In this document: positions 1 through 7,795 of the stretch, in pieces
Numbering within the stretch: position 1 is the stretch's first letter
Layout of the letters: each line of letters begins with the position of its first letter
Assembly: GCF_001426565.1 (NCBI RefSeq)
Contig: NZ_LMFA01000010.1
Location: forward strand, 1 to 64,000
Origin: Rhizobium sp. Root482
GTDB taxonomy: Bacteria; Pseudomonadota; Alphaproteobacteria; Rhizobiales; Rhizobiaceae
Direction: 5' to 3'
DNA length: 64,000 nucleotides
Program-made: the position numbers and the translations under genes
Notes under the pieces: generated by a model
The model's database searches: none
The model's input: the letters and a program-made list of their open reading frames with translations, nothing else
Told to the model about the DNA's origin: nothing

Positions 1-345
1 CCGCCGGGCGGCTTTGCCGTCCAAGGGCCCAGGGCTTACCCCGCCTCATTGAAAGTCCCGCGGATAAGCGGCGGGATGGGGCATTGGAAGTCTCTCGCAA
101 ATGGGAGGCGTAGAAGAACCTGAGAAGCGCGGCAAAAGACACCGAAACGGGGCACGGCATGTGTCACCTATATTTACCTACTGAGGCACCTGTCGTGCCC
201 CGGCCGATCCTCCCCTTGAACCCACGGCGAAATTTTCGCGCGTGGACGCGATGCGTGGGCCCACAAACCACCCGCCCCCGTGAGCGTGGACGACGAAAGC
301 CGAGCCAACCGCGAACCATCCCCGCCAGCCGCCATCGCGCCCTGA
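1..345. other. Gene-free left edge with strong secondary structure
   Basis: I see no convincing coding region here. The first 90 bases fold well: a 7-bp hairpin (6-12 with 16-22), and a longer one pairing 43-49 with 76-82 around an inner CCCGC/GCGGG stem (57-61 with 71-75) with a GAAAG-containing bulge. This could be the 3' end of a structured RNA whose start lies outside the window, or a terminator region of the previous gene. I could not match it to tmRNA, 6S, 4.5S or RNase P RNA. The rest (about 160-345) shows nothing recognisable. Confidence 0.3.
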
Positions 346-374
346 TTGATTTTCGCAGGAAGCGGCGTTATCTA
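346..374 (+). promoter_or_regulatory. Candidate sigma-70 promoter of metA
   Basis: A TTGATT box (346-351) and a TATCTA box (369-374) are separated by exactly 17 bases. The predicted transcription start, about 7-9 bases downstream, falls at 381-383, which is where the SAM-II aptamer begins. The coincidence of promoter and aptamer start supports both calls. No activator site is evident. Confidence 0.55.
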
Positions 375-382
375 GGGCATCT

Positions 383-432
383 CGTGGTGATTTGGCCGGC
401 CGGCTTGCAGCCACGTTAAACAAATCGCTAAA
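383..432 (+). promoter_or_regulatory. SAM-II riboswitch aptamer upstream of metA
   Basis: The sequence follows the SAM-II (metA-motif) pattern: a CGTGG strand (383-387), a TGATTT loop strand (388-393), a TTGCAGCCACG segment (405-415) whose CCACG closes the first stem, and a 3' AAATCGCTAAA strand (422-432) that forms the H-type pseudoknot with the GATTT loop. SAM-II riboswitches are known mainly from alphaproteobacteria, upstream of metA, metX, metZ or metC, and bind S-adenosylmethionine to turn expression off. It lies about 90 bases upstream of the metA start codon and is followed by an intrinsic terminator, so control is probably by premature termination. Confidence 0.9.
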
Positions 433-454
433 GGGCCGTGCAAGCGCAAGCGGG

Positions 455-486
455 CCGGTAGCGATTTCATCGTTGCCGGTTTTTTG
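455..486 (+). terminator. Riboswitch-controlled intrinsic terminator in the metA leader
   Basis: Bases 455-465 and 469-479 form an 11-bp stem with two G-T wobbles around a TTC loop, followed directly by a run of Ts (480-485). Its 5' arm contains TAGCGATTT (459-467), the exact complement of AAATCGCTA (422-430) in the pseudoknot strand of the SAM-II aptamer. Aptamer folding and antitermination are therefore mutually exclusive: SAM bound leaves the terminator free to form, SAM absent lets the two strands pair and the polymerase read through into metA. Confidence 0.8.
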
Positions 487-524
487 TTCGCCGGTGTCCG
501 CCGTCCGTTGATCGAGTGTCGCCC

Positions 525-1451
525 ATGCCCATCAAGATCCCCGATACGCTGCCCGCCTTCGAGACCCTCGTGAAGGAGGGGGTGCGGGTGATGACCGAAA
601 CCGCCGCCATCCGCCAGGATATCCGCCCCTTGCAGATCGGCCTTCTCAATCTCATGCCGAACAAGATCAAGACCGAGGTCCAGATGGCGCGCCTCGTCGG
701 CGCCTCGCCGTTGCAGGTCGAATTCTCCCTCATCCGGCTGGGCGGCCACAAGGCCAAGAACACGCCGGAGGAGCACCTCCTCGCCTTCTACGAGACCTGG
801 CAGGAAGTGAAGCACCGCAAGTTCGACGGGCTGATCATCACCGGCGCGCCGGTGGAACTGCTCGATTACGAGGACGTGACCTACTGGAACGAGATGCGCG
901 AGATTTTCGACTGGACGCACACCCATGTCCATTCGACGCTGAACATCTGCTGGGGCGCCATGGCGGCGATCTATCATTTCCACGGCGTGCCGAAATATGC
1001 GCTGAAGGAAAAGGCCTTCGGCGTCTATCGCCATCACAATCTCAATCCGGCCTCCGTCTATCTGAGCGGCTTTTCCGATGACTTCCAAATCCCGGTCTCG
1101 CGCTGGACCGAGGTGCGCCGCGCCGACATCGAGAAAGTGCCCGGCCTGGAAATCCTGATGGAATCCGACGAGATGGGCGTCTGCTTCGTGCATGAGAAGG
1201 CCGGCAACCGGCTTTATGTCTTCAACCATGTCGAATATGATTCGACCTCGCTGTCGGAGGAATATTTCCGCGATGTCGAGGCCGGCGTGCCGATCCGCAT
1301 GCCGCACAATCATTTTCCCCACAACGACCCGGCATTGCCGCCGCAAAACCGCTGGCGCAGCCATGCGCATCTGTTGTTCGGAAACTGGATCAACGATATC
1401 TACCAGACGACCACCTATGACGTGAACGATATCGGGAAGGACAGAGCGTGA
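525..1451 (+). CDS. metA: Homoserine O-acyltransferase MetA (probably acetyl-CoA-using)
   Basis: This 308-residue protein acylates homoserine in the first committed step of methionine synthesis, in the cytoplasm. The catalytic triad of the MetA family falls at its usual numbering: Cys142 in LNICWGAMA, His235 and Glu237 in FNHVEYDS. Residue 111 is Glu (in [12 protein letters not shown]). In characterised family members Glu at this position goes with acetyl-CoA and Gly, as in E. coli, with succinyl-CoA, so the likely reaction is homoserine O-acetylation even though databases often write succinyltransferase. I chose the ATG at 525 because [10 protein letters not shown] is the conserved N-terminus; an in-frame GTG at 516 is less likely. 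It is controlled by the SAM-II riboswitch and terminator upstream. The stop overlaps the next gene's GTG start. Confidence 0.95.
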   Translation: MPIKIPDTLPAFETLVKEGVRVMTETAAIRQDIRPLQIGLLNLMPNKIKTEVQMARLVGASPLQVEFSLIRLGGHKAKNTPEEHLLAFYETWQEVKHRKFDGLIITGAPVELLDYEDVTYWNEMREIFDWTHTHVHSTLNICWGAMAAIYHFHGVPKYALKEKAFGVYRHHNLNPASVYLSGFSDDFQIPVSRWTEVRRADIEKVPGLEILMESDEMGVCFVHEKAGNRLYVFNHVEYDSTSLSEEYFRDVEAGVPIRMPHNHFPHNDPALPPQNRWRSHAHLLFGNWINDIYQTTTYDVNDIGKDRA

Positions 1452-1900
1452 GCGAACCCCTGGTGATCCGGCCGATCGAGCCCGGCGACGAACAGGACTG
1501 GCGCCGGCTGTGGAAGGCCTATCTCGCCTTTTACGAAACGGTCCTGCCGGAAGAAATCTACGCCCTCACCTTCAAGCGGCTTTTGAGCGGCGATTCCCAT
1601 GAGTTCGCCGGCCTCCTTGCAGTGTTCGACGGCCGGCCGGTCGGCCTCACCCATTTCGTCTTCCACCGCTCCTGCTGGACCGAGAATTCGGTCTGCTACC
1701 TGCAGGACCTGTTCGCCGATCCGGATATCCGCGGCAAAGGCATCGGCCGCGCCCTGATCGAGGCGGTCTATGCAAGGGCGCGCGATGCCGGCGCCCCGAA
1801 GGTCTACTGGATGACGCAGGAGTTCAACGCCACCGCCCGCCAACTCTATGACCGCATCGCCATCAAGTCGCCGTTCATCGTCTACCAGCAGCCGCTCTGA
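1448..1900 (+). CDS. GNAT family N-acetyltransferase
   Basis: A 150-residue single-domain GNAT protein that should transfer an acetyl group from acetyl-CoA to an amine; the substrate is not evident. The acetyl-CoA pyrophosphate loop is clear in [14 protein letters not shown] at about residues 96-109, preceded by the beta-strand YLQDLFADP and followed by [19 protein letters not shown], the usual motif B region. Translation starts at GTG 1448, which shares bases with the metA stop codon (GTGA overlap), so the two genes are translationally coupled and sit under the same SAM-II riboswitch. That would make it a SAM-regulated acetyltransferase, which is an inference from context only. Confidence 0.85.
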   Translation: MSEPLVIRPIEPGDEQDWRRLWKAYLAFYETVLPEEIYALTFKRLLSGDSHEFAGLLAVFDGRPVGLTHFVFHRSCWTENSVCYLQDLFADPDIRGKGIGRALIEAVYARARDAGAPKVYWMTQEFNATARQLYDRIAIKSPFIVYQQPL

Positions 1901-1970
1901 CGCGGCGTTCGATTGCCGCATCCGGCGAAATGACGAAAGTTTGCCGCCGTCCGGCGAGAGGAAAGAAGCC

Positions 1971-2987
1971 ATGACCACCAGGACTGAAGTTTTCGGCCAC
2001 CTGCCAAGCGGCGAGCCGGTATTGCGCGCCACGCTCCGCGGCGGCGGCCTCACCGCCCATATCCTCACCTATGGCTCGGTGATCCAGGACCTGCGCCTCG
2101 AAGGCCACGCTCCGCCGCTGGTGCTCGGCTTCGATGATCTGAAATCCTATCTCGATCATTCCCCCTATTTCGGCGCAACGCCCGGCCGCAACGCCAACCG
2201 CATCGGCGCCGGCCGCTTTTCGATCGACGGCACGCCCCATCAGCTGGAATGCAACGAAAACGGCGTCACCCATCTGCATGGCGGCAGCGATGGCATCGCC
2301 AAGCGGCTATGGACCATCCGCGAGCAGGCGGAAGACCGGATCGTGCTTGAGATCGTCGATCCCGACGGCCGCGCCGGCTATCCCGGAAATTGCACGATCA
2401 CCTGCACCTATACGCTCGGCGATGGCGGCGGCCTGAACGTCGCCTATGCCGCAAGCACCGACCGCGCCACGCTCTGCAATGTCTGCCAGCACAGCTATTT
2501 CAATCTCGACGGCAACAAGGATGCGCTCGGCCATGACGTGATGATCGCCGCCGATCACTATCTGCCGACGGACGAGCGCCAAGTGCCCACAGGCGAGATC
2601 CGACCCGTCGAGGGCACCGCCTTCGACCTCAGGTCCATGACCCCGATGCGTCGCCAGTTGGAAGGCGAAAGGATCGGCTACGACCATAATTTCTGCCTGT
2701 CGGCGGCGCGCGGTGCAAAGCAACCGGTGGCGCTGGTGCGCAGCGTGGATTCCGGCGTCTCGCTGGAAGTGCGCACCACCGAGCCCGGCCTGCAATTCTA
2801 TACCGGCTTCAAGATGGATATTCCCGTCCCCGGCCTCGACGGCCGCCGCTACGGCCCCTTCGCCGGCTTCTGCCTGGAAACCCAGACCTGGCCCGACGCC
2901 GTCAACCACGAAAATTTCCCGAACGGCATCCTGCGCCCGGGCGAAACTTTGCGCCAGGAAACCGATTATATCTTCAGGAAGGACTGA
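1971..2987 (+). CDS. galM: Aldose 1-epimerase (galactose mutarotase)
   Basis: A 338-residue GalM-type epimerase that interconverts alpha and beta anomers of aldoses such as galactose and glucose. The catalytic acid His174 lies in CQHSYFNLDG and the catalytic base Glu303 in FCLETQTWPDAVNH; the substrate-binding NRIGAGRF (about residues 76-83) and HLHGG (101-105) are also present. The ATG at 1971 is preceded by a good ribosome-binding site (GAGAGGAAAG). It follows the GNAT gene by 70 bases on the same strand and could be read from the same transcript. No other sugar-metabolism gene is nearby, so it is probably a general-purpose mutarotase. Confidence 0.95.
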   Translation: MTTRTEVFGHLPSGEPVLRATLRGGGLTAHILTYGSVIQDLRLEGHAPPLVLGFDDLKSYLDHSPYFGATPGRNANRIGAGRFSIDGTPHQLECNENGVTHLHGGSDGIAKRLWTIREQAEDRIVLEIVDPDGRAGYPGNCTITCTYTLGDGGGLNVAYAASTDRATLCNVCQHSYFNLDGNKDALGHDVMIAADHYLPTDERQVPTGEIRPVEGTAFDLRSMTPMRRQLEGERIGYDHNFCLSAARGAKQPVALVRSVDSGVSLEVRTTEPGLQFYTGFKMDIPVPGLDGRRYGPFAGFCLETQTWPDAVNHENFPNGILRPGETLRQETDYIFRKD

Positions 2988-3023
2988 GGCCGGCACCGAA
3001 TCGGCTCAAGACAGCGCTAATGA

Positions 3024-3050
3024 CCGCCATGGCATCCACTGCCATGGCGG
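3024..3050. terminator. Perfect 11-bp hairpin between galM and tRNA-Gly
   Basis: Bases 3024-3034 and 3040-3050 are perfect inverted copies around a 5-base loop. It is placed where a galM terminator would be, about 37 bases after the stop codon, in a region of convergent transcription, but there is no T tract after it. It may act as a Rho-assisted or bidirectional terminator or as an mRNA 3' end stabiliser. Confidence 0.4.
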
Positions 3051-3150
3051 CGCGATTATACTTTGAAAGTTACGGAAAACGTCAACGCCGAATCGCCCGG
3101 AGGCCTGTCGCGTCACATCATGCCTGGAAGAGATATCTTGAAAGAGAAAA

Positions 3151-3225
3151 TGGAGCGGGTGAGGCGATTCGAACGCCCGACCCCAACCTTGGCAAGGTTG
3201 TGCTCTACCCCTGAGCTACACCCGC
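3151..3225 (-). tRNA. tRNA-Gly (anticodon GCC)
   Basis: Read on the minus strand this is a 75-base tRNA with encoded CCA. The acceptor stem pairs GCGGGTG with CACCCGC, the D arm carries TAGCTCAGGGGTAGAGCA, the anticodon stem-loop is CAACC-TTGCCAA-GGTTG with anticodon GCC, and the T arm has GTTCGAATC. It decodes GGC, the commonest glycine codon in this genome, with GGU. It is monocistronic, convergent with galM, and followed on its own strand by a T-rich stretch (TTTTCTCTTT) that fits termination. Confidence 0.95.
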
Positions 3226-3470
3226 TCATCAGCCTTGGTCCGGGGGTAGACGGTGGACCGCGGCGCCGTCGCATCTCTGCGGCGACGGGCGCTATATGGC
3301 CCAGCCGTTTTGCAAATGCAACAGGGAAATGACGCCGGATCGGAGAAATTTTCGAGACCATGTCGCAAGACCCTGAAAACAGGACGTTTTGCAGCCCGCC
3401 CCGCCTCGATATTTGCGCTTGTCTCCGCCGCGCCGTAAAGAAAAACACCGCTTTTCGAGACGAGGAAACA

Positions 3471-3983
3471 ATGATGCCCGATGCACAGCCGAAGACGCCC
3501 GACGACCTGTTCCGCTTCCTGGACAGCCTGGGCATCGCCCACAAGACCATGCGCCACCAGCCGGTGTTCACCGTGGCCGAATCGGTGGCGCTGCGGGATG
3601 AAATTCCAGGCGGCCACACCAAGAACCTGTTCGTGAAGGACAGGAAGGACAATTATTTCCTGCTCACCGTCGAGGAGAACGCCGTGGTCGACCTGAAGAC
3701 GGTGCACACGGTCATCGGCGCCGCCGGCAAGGTTTCCTTCGGCAAGCCGGAAAAGCTGATGGAGTATCTGGGCGTCATTCCCGGCGCCGTCACCGCCTTC
3801 GGCATCGTCAACGATACCGGCCATCATGTCCGCATCGTCCTCGACGAGAACCTGATGAAGGAGGAGATCGTCAATTGCCATCCGCTCAGCAATGACGCGA
3901 CCACCTCGATCGCCTCGTCGGACCTCCTGCGCTTTATCGAGGCGACGGGACATGAACCGCTTGTCTTGAAAGTGACGGCCTGA
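3471..3983 (+). CDS. YbaK/ProX-type aminoacyl-tRNA deacylase
   Basis: A 170-residue free-standing editing domain of the YbaK/ProX family, which hydrolyses wrongly charged tRNA, typically Ala-tRNA(Pro) for the PrdX/ProXp-ala branch. Signs of the fold are the PVFTVAESV strand, the GGHTKNLFVKDRKDNYFL segment (about residues 43-60) and the GKPEKLMEYLGVIPGAVTAFG helix-loop region, all typical of PrdX rather than of E. coli YbaK. The double ATG at 3471/3474 follows GAGGAAACA, a good ribosome-binding site, whereas the longer in-frame reading from 3360 would begin in low-quality upstream sequence. It stands alone between the tRNA gene and the thioredoxin run. Confidence 0.85.
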   Translation: MMPDAQPKTPDDLFRFLDSLGIAHKTMRHQPVFTVAESVALRDEIPGGHTKNLFVKDRKDNYFLLTVEENAVVDLKTVHTVIGAAGKVSFGKPEKLMEYLGVIPGAVTAFGIVNDTGHHVRIVLDENLMKEEIVNCHPLSNDATTSIASSDLLRFIEATGHEPLVLKVTA

Positions 3984-4040
3984 CATACGATCTCTAGCGC
4001 AAGGCAATCAGGCGGACGGCGATATCCGCAAGGAGTGACG

Positions 4041-5018
4041 ATGAGCGGCAGCGACAATCCCTATGCAGGTTCCTATGGCAGCCAGATGACGGCGACGGCG
4101 AGCTATGGTGCCGCGCCGGCGACGGCGCCGGGGGCCGCCTCCGACCTGATCAAGGAAACGACCACCGCCAATTTCACCCGCGACGTGATCGAGGCCTCGC
4201 GCCAGCAGCCTGTACTGGTCGATTTCTGGGCGCCCTGGTGCGGTCCCTGCAAGCAATTGACCCCGGTGATCGAAAAGGTCGTCACGGAGGCTGCAGGCCG
4301 CGTCAGGCTGGTCAAGATGAATATCGACGACCATCCGTCGATCGCCGGCCAGCTCGGCATCCAGTCGATCCCGGCCGTCATCGCCTTTTCCGCCGGCCGG
4401 CCGGTCGATGGCTTCATGGGCGCCGTGCCCGAAAGCCAGATCCGCGAATTCATCGACAAGGTCGCCGGCCCGCAGGTCGATGACCGGCAGGCCGAGATCG
4501 AGGCTGTTCTGGCCGAGGCAAAGGCGCTTTTCGATGGCGGCGACCTCGAAAATGCCGCCAGCCTTTTCGGCGCGGTGCTCCAGGCCGATCCGGACAATGC
4601 GGCCGCTCTGTCCGGTCTCGCTTCCTGCCTGGTCGATGCGGGCGACCTGGAGCAGGCACGCGCCCTCCTGTCCGACCTTTCCGAGGCGCTGGCAAAGGAT
4701 GCCGGCATTGTCGCGGTCCTGAAGAAGCTCGACCAGATCGAGGAAGCCCGCAAGCTCGGCGATCCACAGGCGCTGGAAAAGGCGCTGGCCGCCAATCCCG
4801 ACGATCACGCGGCCCGCATCAAGCTCGCCAAGATCCGCAATGTCGAGGGCGACCGCGAGACGGCGGCAGACCATCTGCTGACCGTGATGAAACGCGACCG
4901 CGCCTTCGAGGACGACGGCGCACGGCGCGAACTCCTGCAGTTTTTCGAGGTCTGGGGGCCGATGGACCCGGCGACGCTTTCGGCGCGGCGCAAGCTCTCC
5001 GCGATCCTGTTTTCGTGA
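4041..5018 (+). CDS. Thioredoxin-fold co-chaperone with TPR tail (CnoX/YbbN-like)
   Basis: A 325-residue protein with a flexible Gly/Ala/Tyr-rich N-terminus (1-35), a thioredoxin domain (about 40-150) with the redox motif WCGPC (Cys67 and Cys70), and a helical C-terminus of TPR-like repeats (about 160-325; for example ALFDGGDLENAASLFGAVL). This is the architecture of CnoX/YbbN, a holdase that hands clients to chaperones. E. coli YbbN lacks the active CXXC, but this one keeps both cysteines, so thiol reduction is likely retained, as in Caulobacter CnoX. ATG 4041 follows AAGGAG at the right distance. The genes for the LON-domain and Trm112-like proteins follow on the same strand. Confidence 0.9.
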   Translation: MSGSDNPYAGSYGSQMTATASYGAAPATAPGAASDLIKETTTANFTRDVIEASRQQPVLVDFWAPWCGPCKQLTPVIEKVVTEAAGRVRLVKMNIDDHPSIAGQLGIQSIPAVIAFSAGRPVDGFMGAVPESQIREFIDKVAGPQVDDRQAEIEAVLAEAKALFDGGDLENAASLFGAVLQADPDNAAALSGLASCLVDAGDLEQARALLSDLSEALAKDAGIVAVLKKLDQIEEARKLGDPQALEKALAANPDDHAARIKLAKIRNVEGDRETAADHLLTVMKRDRAFEDDGARRELLQFFEVWGPMDPATLSARRKLSAILFS

Positions 5019-5148
5019 TGCCCATGTGATGCCCTCTTAAGGGCGTGCTCCCTTGAGTTTTCGGGACGGCGCACCATTTCTTCCGTGAAAGGTGCCGCCC
5101 TGCGGCATCCGTGGCGAAAAGACCTGACAGCGATGGGGTGTGGCAAGG

Positions 5149-5829
5149 ATGCAAGTTGGAAATGCACGTTATCTCGGGCCGCAGGATCTCCCGGAGACGC
5201 TTCCGGTATTCCCGCTGACGGGCGTGCTCCTGCTTCCTGGCTCGCAATTGCCGCTGAACATATTCGAGCCGCGCTATCTTTCCATGTTCGATGATGCGCT
5301 GGCCGGAAACCGGCTGATCGGCATGATCCAGCCTTCCTTCGGCGAGGTGCGCGTGGAGGCCGGCCAGGCGCATATCCAGGCGCTCTGCCAGGTCGGCTGC
5401 ATCGGCCGGATCACCTCCTTCGCGGAAATGGAAGACGGCCGCTACCTGACCTCGCTGACCGGCATCTGCCGGTTTCGCCTGTTCGACGAACTCCACCCCT
5501 CCAAGGGCTATCGCAGCTTCAGGATCGCCCCTTTCGCCACCGATCTTGCCGGCCCGCAGGATGAGGCGCAGGTGGACCGGCAGGCGCTACTGGCCGCGTT
5601 CAGGGCCTATCTCGACGCCAACAAGCTGGAGGCGGACTGGGAAAGCGTCGAGCGGGCAAGCAATTTGACGCTGGTCAATTCCATGGCGATGATGTCGCCC
5701 TACGGCCCCGCGGAAAAGCAGGCGCTGCTGGAAGCGCCCGATCTGAAGACCCGCGCCGAAACCCTGATCGCCATCACCGAAATCGTGCTTGCCCGCACCT
5801 TCGGCGACATCGAGACGATCCTGCAATAG
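5149..5829 (+). CDS. LON substrate-binding-domain protein
   Basis: A 226-residue protein made of the N-terminal (PUA-like) substrate-binding domain of Lon protease alone, without ATPase or protease parts. The FPLTGVLLLPGSQLPLNIFEPRY stretch near the start is characteristic when read as its parts: FPL..VLLLPG, then LPLNIFEPRYLSM. It probably binds unfolded or specific protein segments; its cellular role in alphaproteobacteria is not known to me. ATG 5149 gives the usual family start MQVGNARYL; an in-frame GTG at 5140 is possible. It follows the thioredoxin-TPR gene and precedes the Trm112-like gene by 9 bases, suggesting a protein-quality-control operon. Confidence 0.85.
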   Translation: MQVGNARYLGPQDLPETLPVFPLTGVLLLPGSQLPLNIFEPRYLSMFDDALAGNRLIGMIQPSFGEVRVEAGQAHIQALCQVGCIGRITSFAEMEDGRYLTSLTGICRFRLFDELHPSKGYRSFRIAPFATDLAGPQDEAQVDRQALLAAFRAYLDANKLEADWESVERASNLTLVNSMAMMSPYGPAEKQALLEAPDLKTRAETLIAITEIVLARTFGDIETILQ

Positions 5830-5838
5830 GAAGATAGG

Positions 5839-6027
5839 ATGGAAGACAGGACAAGCCGGGTCGATCCGAAATTGCTCGAACTCCTGGTCTGCCCGTTGAG
5901 CAAGGGCCGGCTGAGCTATCATGCTGACGAAAACGAACTCGTTTCGGAAAAGGCACGGCTTGCCTATCCGATCCGCGACGGCATCCCGATCATGCTGATC
6001 TCCGAGGCCCGCAAGATCGAAGACTGA
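5839..6027 (+). CDS. Trm112-like zinc-ribbon small protein (YcaR family)
   Basis: A 62-residue protein of the Trm112/YcaR (UPF0434) family. The conserved [14 protein letters not shown] and [18 protein letters not shown] segments are present, but only one cysteine of the original zinc-ribbon pairs is left, as is common in bacterial members. Eukaryotic and archaeal Trm112 activates methyltransferases; the bacterial role is unproven. It is separated by 9 bases from the LON-domain gene and is almost certainly co-transcribed with it. It converges on xthA with a 23-base gap. Confidence 0.85.
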   Translation: MEDRTSRVDPKLLELLVCPLSKGRLSYHADENELVSEKARLAYPIRDGIPIMLISEARKIED

Positions 6028-6050
6028 CCAGTTCTAAGGATCGACCGGCT

Positions 6051-6857
6051 CTAAAGATCAAAATGGGCGATGACCGGCACATGGTCGGAGGGACGCTCCC
6101 AGCCACGGGCTTCCTTCAGGACATCGACATGGGTCAGATGCGCGGCAAGGTCGCCCGAGGACCAGATATGGTCGAGCCGCCGGCCACGATCGGCCGCCTG
6201 CCAGTCCTTGGAGCGGTAACTCCACCAGGTATAGAGCTTTTCCGCCGCCGGCACATGCTGGCGCAGCAGATCGACCCAGGCACCATCGGATAGTATGGCG
6301 GTCAGCGCCTCGGTTTCCACCGGCGTATGACTGATCACCTTCAGCATCTGCTTGTGCGACCAGACATCGTGCTCCAGTGGCGCGACATTGAGATCGCCGA
6401 CGAGGATCGAGGAGAGCCCCGCCTCGCTTTCGGCATGGAGCATCTTCATCTCGTCGAGGAAATCCAGCTTGTGGCCGAACTTCCGGTTGATTTCCCGGTT
6501 CGGCTCGTCGCCGCCGGCCGGCACGTAGAAATTATGGAGCCGGATCGTCTTGCCGCCCTTTTCGAAGACGACGGAGAGATGGCGGGCATCGCCGATGCCG
6601 CAATAATCGCGCCGGTCGCTCAGATCGTGCAGCGGGAGGCGAGAAATGGTGGCGACGCCGTGATAGCCCTTCTGGCCATGGATGGCGATATGCTCGTAAC
6701 CGAGCGCCTTCAGCGGCGACAGCGGGAAAAGACTGTTCTCCACCTTGGTTTCCTGAAGGCAGAGAATATCCGGCGCCCATGTCGTCAGGAGATGTTCGAC
6801 CAGCGGCATGCGCAGGCGCACCGAGTTGATGTTCCAGGTCGCGATCGACAATGACAT
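6051..6857 (-). CDS. xthA: Exodeoxyribonuclease III (AP endonuclease)
   Basis: A 268-residue exonuclease III/APE1-type enzyme that cuts DNA 5' to abasic sites and trims 3' blocking groups in base-excision repair. The family motifs are in order: ATWNINSVR at the N-terminus, LQETKV (metal-binding Glu) near residue 38, HNFYVPAGGDE, GDLNVAP (metal and catalytic Asp/Asn) near 150, and RRLDHIW with the closing SDHVPV His near 260. Length and motif spacing match bacterial XthA. It is convergent with the Trm112-like gene and has its own upstream region toward lolA. No LexA-type operator could be seen upstream. Confidence 0.95.
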   Translation of the reverse strand: MSLSIATWNINSVRLRMPLVEHLLTTWAPDILCLQETKVENSLFPLSPLKALGYEHIAIHGQKGYHGVATISRLPLHDLSDRRDYCGIGDARHLSVVFEKGGKTIRLHNFYVPAGGDEPNREINRKFGHKLDFLDEMKMLHAESEAGLSSILVGDLNVAPLEHDVWSHKQMLKVISHTPVETEALTAILSDGAWVDLLRQHVPAAEKLYTWWSYRSKDWQAADRGRRLDHIWSSGDLAAHLTHVDVLKEARGWERPSDHVPVIAHFDL

Positions 6858-6998
6858 TCTATGAAAAGCCTTCTGAAATTCGCAAAACGAGCGGTGATCT
6901 CATCCGCCCGCAAAGGTGCTTAGGGGATATTCGGGCACTTGACCATGCCTGGCGGAACAAGCCCGCTCAAGAAGACGCGCGCCGGCACCCGGCCCTGT

Positions 6999-7658
6999 TT
7001 ATTTGCGGACATCGTCATAGGGAATGCGGAAGACCTTGTCGTCCATCGGCACGCCGTTCTTGACGTTGAAGATCATCACCGACGTATCCTTCTTCTGGGC
7101 GTCAGTGATCGTCCATTGGCGCAGGTCGTAGGTCTTCGGGTCGAACATCATCGTGATCGTCGCATCGCCGAAAATGCTGCGGTCTCCGAGCACGATGGTC
7201 ACCAGGTCCGGTTCTTCCTTGACGTCGCGCACCATCTTGCCGGACAGATCGATCTCGTCGGACAGCAGCAGCTTCAACGGCGTCTTCGACAGCGGATAGA
7301 GGTCCCAGGTCTTCATCTTCTGATTGCCGATGACGACCGACTTACCGTCGGCGATCACCCGCATCGGCGACGGCGCGTCATAATTGAAGCGGATCTTGCC
7401 CGGTCGGCTGATAAAGAACTTGCCGCCGGTCTGCTCCCCGCGTGGCCCGAACTGCACGAATTCGCCACTCATCGTCTTTACCGAGGCGAAGTGATCGGCG
7501 ATCTTCTGGGCGACGGCCGTTTGCGCCCGGACAGGCTCGGCCGGCAGGCCGATGAAGGACAAAGCGGCGAAAACGGCAAGCCCGCCGATCAGGGATCGGC
7601 GCGTCAGGGAGCCGTTCTTCTGGTCCTCGTCACGGTGGCCGGTTTCGATGGCTGTCAT
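6999..7658 (-). CDS. lolA: Outer-membrane lipoprotein carrier protein LolA
   Basis: A 219-residue periplasmic chaperone that takes lipoproteins from the LolCDE exporter to the outer membrane. After a cytoplasmic stretch of about 18 residues comes a signal sequence (about 19-45, starting TRRSLIGGLAVFAAL) with cleavage likely after VRAQ. The mature protein shows the LolA pattern MSGEFVQFG, GGKFFISRPGKIRFNY and QWTITDAQKKDTSVMIFN. The twin arginine before the hydrophobic core is unusual for a Sec substrate and could allow Tat export. It lies 137 bases downstream of ftsK on the same strand, a pairing also seen in other alphaproteobacteria. Its ribosome-binding site sits in a hairpin loop. Confidence 0.9.
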   Translation of the reverse strand: MTAIETGHRDEDQKNGSLTRRSLIGGLAVFAALSFIGLPAEPVRAQTAVAQKIADHFASVKTMSGEFVQFGPRGEQTGGKFFISRPGKIRFNYDAPSPMRVIADGKSVVIGNQKMKTWDLYPLSKTPLKLLLSDEIDLSGKMVRDVKEEPDLVTIVLGDRSIFGDATITMMFDPKTYDLRQWTITDAQKKDTSVMIFNVKNGVPMDDKVFRIPYDDVRK

Positions 7659-7659
7659 T

Positions 7660-7676
7660 GCAAACTCCTTGTTTGC
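7660..7676 (-). promoter_or_regulatory. Hairpin presenting the lolA ribosome-binding site
   Basis: On the minus strand GCAAAC and GTTTGC form a 6-bp perfect stem whose 5-base loop, AAGGA, together with the next G is the Shine-Dalgarno sequence of lolA; the start codon follows one base after the stem. The hairpin could expose or gate the ribosome-binding site. Whether it is functional cannot be judged from one sequence. Confidence 0.35.
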
Positions 7677-7795
7677 GTTTCATGTGGCGCTCAACTGCGG
7701 CACCGTCAAGGCGTCGGCGGCGCCGGCGGGCTCAATTGCCCGTGAGCCAAAGGCGCACCAGGCCGCAAGAAGGGGTGCGCCGGCGGGTGGCGGCA

